Shown: piece by piece, positions 48,001 to 59,390 of the stretch | Position numbering within the stretch: the first letter of the stretch is position 1 | Layout of the letters: the number at the start of each line of letters is the position of its first letter | Source: Cycas panzhihuaensis | Taxonomy: Eukaryota > Cycadophyta | Assembly (NCBI GenBank): GCA_023213395.1 | Contig: CM041465.1 | Location: 128,099,741-128,163,740, forward strand | Direction: 5' to 3' | Length of the DNA stretch: 64,000 nt | Made by a program: the position numbers and the translations under genes | Notes under the pieces: model-generated | Databases searched by the model: none | What the model was told of the DNA's origin: nothing | What the model saw: the letters and a program-made list of their open reading frames with translations, nothing else

Positions 48001-49304
48001 TCATGGGTTTTCAATACTTTGCTCATAAGGGCAAAATTAACCTAATGTGAGCATGTGGATCTACGATTATTGTCCAATATATTACCTAAGTCATGATTCC
48101 ATTGAATCCACTTTAGAAGATTTTGTAGTAGAGGTTGAGAGGAAGTTCCCTCCCCACTAGGTTTATTGATGACTCTTCTAGAATCAAACATAAGAGGCAC
48201 AAACTTGGATTTGGATGATTTATCAAACTTGATTACAACTTCCTTCTTCTTTTCTTGAATGTCTTGATAATAGGCATCCTCTTGGAATTTAATATCTCTA
48301 CTTAACATGACCCTTTTTGACTTAGGGTCATAAACTTTGTATGACTTAGAGGTTTTGCTATAGCTAAGGAATACATATTTGATGCTATGATCATCCAACT
48401 TGGATCTCCTTTAATTAGGAACGTGAGCATATGCTAAGCATCTGAAGACTCTAAGGTGATGTATGCTTGGTTTGTAGCTAGTCCAAGCTTCTTCAGAAGT
48501 TTTCCATTTAAGGGCTTTGGTTAAACACCTATTGAGTAGATAGACAGTTGTATGTACCACTTCAACCCAAAATTCATGTCCTAAATTCTTGTCTTTTAAC
48601 ATGCACCTAGCCATTTTAACTATAGTGTGATTCTTTCTCTCTAGTATACTATTTTACTGTGGGGTGTGAGGATTAGTGAGTTATCTTCTTATACCATGAT
48701 GAATACAATAAGCCTTAAATTCATTAGAGATAAATTCTCCCCCATTATCTGATTTTAGGGAAAGTAACTTATGTCTACTTTATCGCTCCACAAATGTTTT
48801 GAAGTCAATAAAGTATTAAAATGCATCTGATCTAAATTTAAGGAAGAATACCCATGTCTTTCTTGTTAAGTCATCAATAAACATGATGAAGTATCAAGCT
48901 CCTGCTAGTAAGGAGATATTCATTGGACCATAGATATCAATATATACTAGTTGAAGTGGACCTAATACCTAATAACTAAAGTCTGGAAAACTTTTCCTAT
49001 GTTGTTTACCAAGAAGGCATCAGTCACATAGGTTTTTATCAATATGTGGTAATCCATTTACCATATCTATTCTTTTCATAAATATCAAACTATTATAGTT
49101 AAGATGGTCAAATCTCGTATGCCACAATTCGCTATCCACTTTAGCTATAGTTTTTAGGGCATAGGTATACGAAGGAGTAAGAATGAGTTTGAATAATCGA
49201 TCTTTGGTTATCTTTCCTTTTGCTACTATAACTTTGCTTCTTCTTTTATCCTTGATTACACACTTGTCACTCTTAAATATAACTTTATAGTCTTGTCCCA
49301 TCAT
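48001..49304 (-). pseudogene. 8.1-kb copia: pre-integrase and integrase
   Basis: Minus strand. 49304-49020 carries the pre-integrase domain and the zinc-binding His pair ('ELWHTRFDHLNYNSL'). Core pieces follow from 48990 to 48640. 48614-48411 is 'VVHTTVYLLNRCLTKAL' and 'LRVFRCLAYAHVP', the typical later core. 48398-48042 is the C-terminal part ('DDHSIKYVFLSYSKTSKSYK', 'VMLSRDIKFQED') and linker. Four separate open frames, so at least three breaks. Confidence 0.85.
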
Positions 49305-50697
49305 TTACCCTATAGATAATAAATTTTTCTTTAGTTGGAACATACAAGACATCATTAAGATGTCTATATTCTCCTACATTTGTCATGACGGCTATATTGT
49401 CTCTACCAACCAATTTGTGGGAGGTATCATTGCCAAACATTATAGATCCCTTCCTGCTTTTACCCAAGGTTTGAAATAGGTGTTCCTTGTGAGTCATATA
49501 GGTTGAACAACCCATGCTAATATACCAACTATTATCCTCTTCTTCCTTAGCAGTGTAACTGGTTAAAAATAATCTATTATTGTCCCTTGATTCTATTGTG
49601 TTATGGGCACTCCCTTTGGTGGGTGGTCCATGTTTAAAAAATCACTTATTTTGTGAATAACCACTTCTATGACAATAGGAATAATATAAAGGATCTCTCC
49701 TTCCATAACTCAAACTTCTGCTTCTTGGATGAGATATATCAATATTGGAAGGTCTTCCCCTCTCCTCATAATGTGGGGGTGGATTTTCCTTTTGTTAGTT
49801 ATCATAGTAGTCTTAATTCAACCTTGAGGATTGAGCATTCCCTTGATAATTGGGGCAACATGTGTGTCCTTTAGATTGTTTTCCTTGGTTTGGGTACCTA
49901 GGAGAGTTCACATTTTGTTGATTTTCTCTTTGCCTCCTTTAATGTGGGGCTTGGTACTCAAGAGTGTCTTATCTTACATCCATTCTAGGGTTTCTATCCC
50001 TTCTCTTACGAGGTGATTCCCTAGATCTTGAAGTTCCTGCTTGAGAGTTTGATTGAATTCTAGCCTTAGTGGTAAAGGCATACTCAAGTGATTCATTGGC
50101 ATTATGTTGTTCTTTGACCGTCATTAGTATAGCACTTAGTTGCTCTACCTTTAGTGTACTTAGGTCCTTTAACACCCTTATACTTGTTGCAGCCATTTTA
50201 AATCTTCTAATGACACCAATACATCTTAATATTCTTTCAACCACCCATTGTTCTGTCAAAGTGTCCCTAAGGGACCTCATTTAGTTGACTATATCTTGAA
50301 CTTTGGTCATAAACTTAGTTACTGATTCTGTGGGTATCATTCACAAATTCTCAAACTTGCTTCTAAGGTTTTAGATCTTAGAGGAAGCAACTCCTTTATA
50401 GATTACCTAGAGTATGTCCCATACTTCTTTTAATTTAGTTGACTCACTAACACGAAGGAAAACATAGTCCTCCAATTCATAAAATATGAGTGTAAGAGCT
50501 TTATTGTCATTCTTGACATTTTCTTTGTAAGTGGTATTTTCTACATCAGTTGTATTCTATCCTAACTCACTATATCTTATTTTTATAATTTCCCATATAT
50601 CGTTAGCTATAAGGATGGGTCTCATCCTCCTACTCCAGTTTAGAAAGTTATTCCTATAGAGTTTAGGAATTATCATATTTCTAAAGCTAAAGGTCAT
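49285..50697 (-). pseudogene. 8.1-kb copia: gag and protease
   Basis: Minus strand. A start codon fits at 50697, followed by gag pieces ('YRNNFLNWSRRMRPI', 'LKEVWDIL', 'MRSLRDTL'). The tail (50280-49969) is basic and Arg/Ser-rich, with a decayed zinc knuckle near 49840-49880. The protease follows to 49285. Its active-site region reads 'WYISMGCSTYMT' where the family has W-hydrophobic-D-S-G-C, so the catalytic Asp is lost. 'LNDVLYVPTKEKFI' is the usual protease end. Confidence 0.8.
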
Positions 50698-53600
50698 TTT
50701 TAAATAAGGTTTTAAAAATGTGGTAAATGAGATGAGGTTTACAAATATTTGGATTTAAAAATTGACCTAAGTGATAATATCTAAGGTTTTATCCAAAGTT
50801 TTCAAAGTGGACTAGTCCCTAATAAGGCTTATAGGCTCTAAGTTTAAGGATCTCTAAGGGAAACCTTTGGTCGTTATTTTGCCTAGTGGCACCTACCTCC
50901 AAGTGGTAAAATAGGGACCCAATATACTGGTATGTAAGCTCAAGGCTTGATATACCTTAGTACATAGGCTACTGCGAAGGTTTTTACACCCCCTAAGTTG
51001 TGGATCCACTTGCACTAGACTTATGCCTAAAGACAGATCTAGTAGTGAAGGTTGCATGAACCAAAGCACCCACCCTCTTTAGGTCTAGTCTTAGTCTCTG
51101 AATACTAAATAAGGATAGGTTCTCCACCTCATCCTGCCACCTAATATACCTTATAGCTAATACCTTTCCTCATCCAATATGAGTAGGCTAGTTAACATGT
51201 ATGTGGTGTTAACTTTAGGGGTCCTAATCGTTCCCCTTACAAGACTGGAAATATAATGTGATTGATTCAGGAGTTATGTTTTTAAATTTGAGAATATATT
51301 AATTAAAATTATGGTCTTCATTAGGTTTTATAAAGTTCCTTTTATGCAGGAAATAAAGTAACTCAAAAAATAAATCCACTAAGTAAGATAAATATAAGGA
51401 TAAACTTGTATGAAATAGAAATGTACTTCAAACTTTCAAATGAATATATGCAATAAACTTTCTTCAAATCTTACTAAAGTAAGTAAATGAAGTAATGAGT
51501 CTTTTCTTCTTCAAGCAAGCCAAAGAATACAAGATAATATGCAACTAGTTCTTCCAACTTGATATGTTTATAGAAAGAAATGAGAACCTATATGCTCCTT
51601 TAATGCCTTTAAAAATGTAAAAACTAAACTTTGTTGCTTTCAATGATAAATAAATAATGATATTTTACACCTAACTTGGTAACTTTCAAATGAAATAGGG
51701 AACTAAAGCCTTTAAATAAGAATGAAATAACTTGTTTGTCAAAATATACAGGACAATGAGAATGACTAATTATCCCTTTGAAAAGAAAAATAGCTATATG
51801 AGAAACTTGAAATTCTTAAGTATAACGTTTGCTTAAAATGATAAAAATACCAAAAAGTTATAAGTATTTAATTAATAATATAGGAAATAAACAAATTTAA
51901 TATAGATAGTACCTATTTATTGAATTTGCACCACTTAGGTTGTAGAAAGCTCTAAGTGTTGAAAAGATAAGTCCTTGCTATAAAATAGCTTTTAAAATGC
52001 ATATAAGAACCAATAGTAACTTCAAGAATCAATTAGTAATAATCAATGATATAAGTATAATCCTTTTGAAATAATAAATTGCTTAAAAAATTATAAAAAT
52101 AGGCATATTTAGGCTAAATAAGAAGCTCAAGTTGACTAGTTTCAAAACCTTAAAAATGATGTTAGTTTTGAGTAAAACGTATGCCAATGTGAAGAGTATT
52201 AAAAACTCTTTTTGACAAATCCAACCATTTAGAAATGAATATATATGAGGACCCTTTTAAAGACTCACAATGGAGCCATAAGGCTTAAATGCTATATACT
52301 TTAAATTATAATTTTATAGGATGATATAAAAATAGTCATATATAAATTAGAGATCCCTTAGTATGTCTCAAGACAAAGAAACTTGGAAAAAATTAATTTA
52401 TTATTACCAAAAATAATGAACTAAGACAAATAGGTTACCTTAACTTTGCTAGCTTTAAAAACCTAAAAAATAGCTTCAAGTCAAATAAAAAAATATACCA
52501 TCATGTAGTGAATTGAAGCAACTTTCCAACGAAATAGGCAGCTTGAAAAATGGAGCTCATATGACAAAATTATTATAAAAATTGTAAGGAGACCTCTTAA
52601 TGTCTAACAAAATAATGGCTGAAAGAAGGGGTCAATTTGATTGATTAAATCACAGCCAAACCAATCTCAAATTTAATAAATGAATATTCTATGCTATGCT
52701 ATACCTCTCTAAAATACAATCACAATGGAACTAATTTCACTAAAATCTAATATGCTAGTGAGGATGTATAGTGAAAAATACAACATAGCCTCTTTGAATA
52801 AAAAATACAAAGGAAACTTTATAACAAAAATTGATTAGCTTATTTAACACCAAAGACCGAAGTCATATGAGGGGAAAAGCAACTAAACAAGGGGCTAATT
52901 CCAATAGATTCCAAGCAAATTATAATATAATTGAATTTTTTATAAAGTTTATAAACTTTAGTAAAATAAAATCAAATTAAAATATCAAAATACAGCGTCT
53001 ACGACTTTTTGACGTATACAACTTTTTGACATCTGTGACGAAATGAGAGATGGAAGATCAAAGAGAATTAATCCAAAATAATGATGGATGCTTACGAAAC
53101 TAGAGAGAAACATGAATAAAGTGCCAACAATTAATCCATTGAAGAAATCCATTTGAAAAATGGTTCCAAAATAGTGATTTTTGTTCACGGACTTGATGAA
53201 GGGCACATGAGACTTCAAAGGTTCTAGGGCATTGAAACCACATCAAACAAAGATGATACTTCAAAAAATTATAGAGGGAGAGGTGAGCACATAGAGGAAG
53301 GTCATGGAACAGACAACACTATGAAAACTGCTCTATTTTATGAAAATAATACCACTAAAGTCTATGGGTCATCATAGACCATACAAAGAGGAACCAAGCT
53401 AGATGAGGCCTTAAACTGCTTCAAAACTCCTTTATCAGGCACTAGGAGTGGGTGTAGGGATCTTACAAACATCATAGAAGGTCCAGTAAGCAAAAAAAAT
53501 ATAGATTTATAAAAAAAACTAAAGAAAATTAAGAGAGATAAAGCTTTAGAGAGAGATATCTCTCAAACAGATGGATGAAAAAATAAATGGTCTTTACTAC

Positions 53601-53860
53601 TAGATGGAGCACTCAGACATGATCAAAATGATTAGTCATATGGCATAGTTTTGATTGTTCTATAAGAAGCAGGAGTGATATGAATATAGGTGAGCAATAG
53701 AGAACTAGGGCTTAAAAAATCATACGAAGATGTATCAACAAAATAACAATGTAATCAATAGTTTTATAAGGTAAAAATTTAATATTTCTTAATATAATAT
53801 TATATACATACCATACAATATAAAGTGATAGCCATAACTCTCACGTGGAAGTCCACCTAG
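50698..53860 (-). other. Long leader of the 8.1-kb copia
   Basis: About 3.2 kb separate gag from the primer site. No recognised protein is encoded; short open frames such as 52985-53218 have no family match. It may contain an inserted or captured sequence, but no repeat boundary was found by eye. Confidence 0.45.
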
Positions 53861-53873
53861 CACTCTGACACCA
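53861..53873 (-). other. Primer-binding site of the 8.1-kb copia
   Basis: Minus strand TGGTGTCAGAGTG, two changes from the initiator tRNA-Met site, next to the 5' LTR. Confidence 0.85.
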
Positions 53874-53875
53874 AA

Positions 53876-54236
53876 TGAAGGACATATGAGGCATAAAGCA
53901 TGAGGATTAACTTGGCGAGTGCATTGTATCTCTTCTGAGTTAATATATTTGATTAAATCAAGGGAAGTATTAAAAAACACTAGGGAGGTACTCCCATCCC
54001 TTTTGTAAGAGATTTTGGTTAGGTTGTAAGCACCTCAACTTGACTTGCCAATGATTCAAATTAGTATTAAAAAATAAAACTAATAAATGAGCACACACCT
54101 TAATAGAGATCCGTTAGCATCTTGGATGGCTTGTGATGGTTGTTATATGGCTCTAGGTGCCCTATGGAGCCCCAAAGGTAGCTTTTAGGGGCCCTAGGTG
54201 TACGGTAGAAAATGTACATTGGGTATTATCCCAACA
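53876..54236 (-). repeat. 5' LTR of the 8.1-kb copia
   Basis: TGAAGGACA to CCCAACA, 361 bp, the same length as 46100-46460; followed by atatt. Confidence 0.9.
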
Positions 54237-56278
54237 ATATTATGACTAAAATTTTATCAAATAATAGATTAAGAAATTGTCACTTAAATCAGTTACTAGG
54301 ACATCATATAAATGGGAAGAGAACAAAAGTGGGCTATTATCTAAAGCTAAAAGAAAAAGAGACTCTCAAGGAAGAAAATAGATTAGAGAAGAAAGATCTT
54401 AACCACATAAGAGTAGAGAATGACCTTGGCTTTATATTTTTCAACTTCAGCTTTATGTTATAAAGCACAAAGATGCTCAATAATTTACACCTATAACTAA
54501 CATAATTTCATGTATTAATACAAGTATTTACTTTAATTATCAAATTAATTATTCACACAAACTCCACATTAAGTATATTTGTATTGAATTGAATCACCAC
54601 TACATAATTCATATTCTTTTGTAATGTGAATGGAATTGCTAATAATTTACACCCTTAGCCTAAGAGAAGCATTAGTTAATCTTAATTTATCATTAAGGAC
54701 TTGAATAACTTATTGTCTTTCATATATTCTTGATATTGAAATTCTAGAAGGGAACCATATAAGACATTGCTAGTGACTAGGCTTTAAACCACCTCTTACT
54801 CATATCATTTTGGTATTAAGTATATTCAAATATTAAAGAAAGGTATATTTAAGTGGTCTAAACATGAGCAAGGTATATTAAAAATGGCCATATACCATTA
54901 AACCTACCTTTTCCAAATGGAAGGCTCCAAAGGACTCCAAGGGAAATAAAGATGACATAAACTTATGAATTATTCTAGAAAATCTATCTATATTTTCTCA
55001 ACAAAATCTATGAGAAATAAAATCTAACTCTTATTTTCAAATTACCCTTGCACAGTTATGCCCTTTGAACATCATCACTAGTGTTGTAAAAGTAATATAA
55101 GTAGTCATGCAAGATCCAAATGTACATTATCTTTGTCACGTAATTCTAACTCTCTTTGCTATGTTAATATTTCTACTAGAACTAGTACAAATGCTTGAAT
55201 AAGATTTAGCACAAAATATAGTTACAAAGGGGACCTATCTCATAAGTTGGCATCTATAATTATACAATAGTATCTTTGTCTTAAGTTGATGAGCATAAGG
55301 ATTGGACTATGAAATTCTCATAAGCTAAAATCTCTTAGAAGAAAAATTTTCTTACTTTATTAATAAAAATGAATGTATTTATACATGGATTTTAATAACT
55401 TTCACAACCACCTAATTATTAACATACTTAGCAGTATTAGATTATAAAATTAACCACTCTTCTTACTAGTTAAGTTACTATTCACATGAGTGATTATTTA
55501 GACTTTCCATAACCATGACTACCCTTTAGAAAATCTAAAGGGAAAGTTCCCTTTACAAAGTTTAAAGGGAACTTTCCTTTACAAAATCTTAAGGAAAGGT
55601 TTCCTTTATAAAACTTTAAGTCAACTTGTCTTTAAAAATTTTGAAGGAATTTTCCCTTCATAAAGTTTAAGGGGAACCTCCCTTTAAAAATGTGAAGGGG
55701 AGTTCCCTTTAAATTGGATGGAGTTAACTCCCTTCAAATTGATTGATAGTAATTTAACATTTATATAAAATGTCTTTTGAAGATATGCATTCTATAAATA
55801 TATTTTTGAGCATGAAGACTCAAGATATATATTATAGTAGCTTAAATATGATAACCCCAAAAAATATAATAATTATAATGATAAGTATAGATGAGGCCCA
55901 ATTTAGGGATAATCAACAATAAATATATAAGTTAAAAAATAATTGATCAACATAGTTTTCAACTAAGGACTCAAAAGAATCTAGATTTTGTGGTAATTTT
56001 CAAGAAGTCTAGTTTATGAGTTAAACCATACACCAAGATATATATGTTGGGATGGATTAATAAATTTATATAGGAGATAATTATATGACAATGTAATATG
56101 TCTCACATTTATGTAGTACATAAGTAAGAGTATTAATTTCAGGTTAGTTATAGTAGCATCATATATGTATAACACCATGTTTAAGAGTGCATAAAGATTA
56201 ATAGTCTACATAATGATTAATAAGTGTATTAGAACTAGGATTAATGGTAGTGGCATTAGATGTAATAGATGCAGTTAT
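54237..56278. other. Right end of block B, with truncated LTR
   Basis: Collinear with 13675-15699. It contains the palindromic array (55523-55748) and, from 56099 (TGTCTCAC), the first 180 bases of the plus-strand LTR, which stop at 56278. No gene seen. Confidence 0.55.
55523..55748. repeat. Palindromic tandem array (block B)
   Basis: Counterpart of 14958-15183 with the same unit structure, for example aagggaactttcctt and gaagggaattttcccttc-type cores. Confidence 0.75.
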
Positions 56279-56569
56279 ATTTTAACTTATTATATGTACC
56301 CTAAGGTAAATTATTCTTCCTCAAGTACACCATCATCAAATCCTTTTATACAAATACCTTGATTCTCCGTCTCAACTAAGCTGTTGCATTATACTTGTCA
56401 CTAGTATCTTATAATTTTCTCTTAACCTCATTGTGCACTACTAAATGTATTCTATAAGGGACTATATATCATCATTTATCCTCTTAATAGGTAATTATAT
56501 AAAATCCAATACCCCCTTAGGGTTCCTTTGATATATTATTTAGAATAATGACTTAACTATAAACCTATT
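56279..56569. other. No gene seen
   Basis: Sequence between the block B break and the next copia LTR; no homology to other parts of the window was noticed. Confidence 0.3.
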
Positions 56570-56879
56570 TGTTAGAAACACCAAATAAACATACCATTTA
56601 TGTATATAATAAGCACAAAATAAATAAGCACACAACAAAATATATGTGAGAAATATCATGATCAAAACCCATCACCAAACATGGATTATATTGATATAAA
56701 GTCATTAGATAGAAATGGACTTTGCATCCTTATTTATAAATCCATAAGTACCTCAAATATTTACATATCAGATTACATCTATTAACCCAAATAATATCAC
56801 AATTATTACATCATCAATTCATACAATCTATCACTAGATTTATATTAGTTAGGTAAGTGGATATAATACCGCTTTAACA
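56570..56879 (-). repeat. 3' LTR of right-hand copia
   Basis: tgttagaaac to ctttaaca, 310 bp; the following ttcccctttaa is the complement of the polypurine tract. Related to 4651-4975 in reverse orientation. Confidence 0.85.
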
Positions 56880-59390
56880 TTCCCCTTTAATGTAAATGTG
56901 GGGTCTTAATGTCTTCCCAAGGTTTAGTCTAAATTTTCTCTTTATCCTTATTGACAAATCCCCCCTCAAGGATAATCTCACTAAGACCTAAATTTGTATG
57001 AATCTTGATAAAGTGATCTTCAGTAAGGATTTTGGTGAACATGTCCACAAGTTGCTTTTCATTTGCACAAAACTCAACCTATAACTTCCTTGATCTAATC
57101 TGCTCATGGATGTAATGTTGTTAATTATTGATGTGCTTTGTACATGTGTGAAATTCTAGATTCTTTAAAAGTTTAGTACTACTCTAATTATTAATGTGTA
57201 TAACAAGTGTGCTAGATGATGTCCCAAGAATCTCTAGAAGTCCTTGTAACCATATAGATTCCCTCATACCAACACTTAGTTGTTGGTACTCTGACTCTAT
57301 AGAAGACAAAGCTTTGGTAGATTACTTTTTGGATTGCCATGAGACAAACCCATTTCCAATACCAAAAATATATCCTACAATTGATTTCCTATTTTCCACA
57401 TCTCTACCCTAATTGACATCTATATACCCATGCAAGTTTACCTCTCTACCTTGAAGGTATTCAAGGCCAACATTGAGTGTACCCTTAACATACTTAAAAA
57501 TCCTCTTTGTTGCACCCAAATGTGGCTCTTGGTGATTTTGCATATAATGAGATCCCAATCTAATAACATAAGTAATATTAAGCCTAATATAAGTTAAGTA
57601 AATCAAAATCCCTACTAATTACTGATATAATATCCCATCTATGGCTAACTTATTTATATCCTTTATAAGCTTTATGCCCTTCACACATGGTGTCTTCACT
57701 AGTTTGTAATCCTTCATCCTAAATCTCTCAAGCAGGGATTGAGTATACCTCGATTACAACATCATGATGTAATTATCTATCTACCTAATCTCACTGCCTA
57801 AGAAGTAATAAAGACATCCAAGATCTGTCATATCAAAAGTATGACCCAGATAAGCCTTTGTACCTAAAATAATTTTATTATAGTTTCTTATAAGAATAAA
57901 ATCATCAAAATACAAATCAATAATAACTAGTGTAGTTCCACTCTTTCAAATATAGATATTTAGCTCTAATTATATTGTTACAAAACCATCTTCCTTTAAT
58001 CTAGCATTAATATTTTCATACCAAAAATGTGGTACTTATCTAAATCCATAAAGAGATTTTTTTAAATGTCACATAAGATACTCTTGACCTTCCTTCATAA
58101 AACTAAGAGGTTAGGCCATATAGATCTCCTCTTTCATATCTCCGTTAAGGAATGTTAACTTCATGTCTATTTGACGTAACTCCCAACTAAATTTAACTAC
58201 CAAAGCAAGGATCAATTTGAACATAAATATCTTAGAGATTAGTGTAAATGTCTTCTCATAGTCCTTCTTTTTATTTAAAACCCTATGTAACAAGTCTTAC
58301 CTTATACTTATCTAGAATGATATTTTTTCTTGTAGAAACATTTATAATTGACTAGGTCCTTAGAGGGAGGTAAGGGAACCAAATCTCATGTATCATTCTT
58401 TATGAGTGAGCTATATTCCTCCTCCATTATAACTTTCCATTTCGAATCTTCTTTCACTTCCTAAAAAAAATAGGATCACTAGAATTGTTAATTTCCACCA
58501 CTAAAGTCAAACTAGCACGTTGACTCCTTATTCTCTGACTATCCTCTTTAATCATTATATTAGAGTCCTCAATGGTCCTCTTAGCCCATAATAGAACACA
58601 AGGTATAGATCATGCCTCTTCGTGTAATCTAGATCTTTCTTCTATCTCAACCTCAATGTTAGGCTCATGAACCTCTATATCTGTTAAACCACAACTCGAA
58701 AATAGTAGAAGTGGAGAATAAAATTATCTTTAGATGACCCCTTAACATGATATGTTATTGATTCATCAAACATAGCATCCTAACTAATTAATAGTTTCTT
58801 CTCTTATAGATCCCAAAGTTTGTAAGTGTTACTCTCTTGAGAGTACCCCACAGAAATGCACTTCAAACTCTTATGATCTAACCTTTTTTTATTTGCATAT
58901 GTGATGTGTGTATAAGTAATATACCTAAATATCTTAAAATAATTAATAGAAGGTTTATGACTAGTCTACTATTCTTCATAGGTAATGCCACAAATAGCCT
59001 TAGTAGGGATCCTATTTAAAATGTAAATGGTTATTTTAATAACTTCTACTTAAAACATAGGAGGTAGATTCTTACCACGCATTATGCACCTGACCATCTT
59101 TATCATGGTACTATTCTTCCTTTATACTATACCATTTTGTTGTGAGGTATACAAGATAGTCAATTCTTATTTGATACTATGATTAAAGATATACTAATTA
59201 AAGACATTATTATCATACTCATTTCCATTATCACTCTTTAAAATCTTTATTTTTTTCTTATACTCATTTCAAACACTAGCTTTCCATTTATAAAATCTAT
59301 CAAATGCATCAAACTTATTCTTCAAAAAGAATACCTAGGCTTTTCTATTGAATTCATCTATAAACATAAGAACAAAATGAGGATCTGGAT
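56880..59390 (-). pseudogene. Right-hand copia: integrase, RT and RNase H (5' part missing)
   Basis: Minus strand. The integrase core lies near 59300-59390 ('HFVLMFIDEFNRKA', the family's first catalytic-Asp motif) and continues to about 58500. RT starts near 58400; 58293-58111 has 'MKLTFLNGDMKEEIYM', and the catalytic box reads YFDD near 57910-57940. 57606-57409 gives 'MIYLTYIRLNITYVIRLGSH' and 'NVGLEYLQGREVNLHGYIDV', with RNase H to about 57000. The element is cut at 59390 by the GC-rich segment. The gag-protease half may continue beyond the window. Same family as the plus-strand remnant at 4016. Confidence 0.85.

Larger units (their letters stand above)
46100..54236 (-). mobile_element. 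Full-length Ty1/copia with exact 5-bp target duplication
   Basis: Two 361-bp LTRs (46100-46460 and 53876-54236) bound a minus-strand element of 8,137 bp, with identical atatt flanks (46095-46099 and 54237-54241). Block A has the uninterrupted catattataact at 13674, giving the empty site. Polypurine tract, primer site and all copia domains are in order. The LTRs differ at about one base in six, making this the oldest-looking datable insertion here. It has an unusually long leader (about 3.2 kb). Confidence 0.95.
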
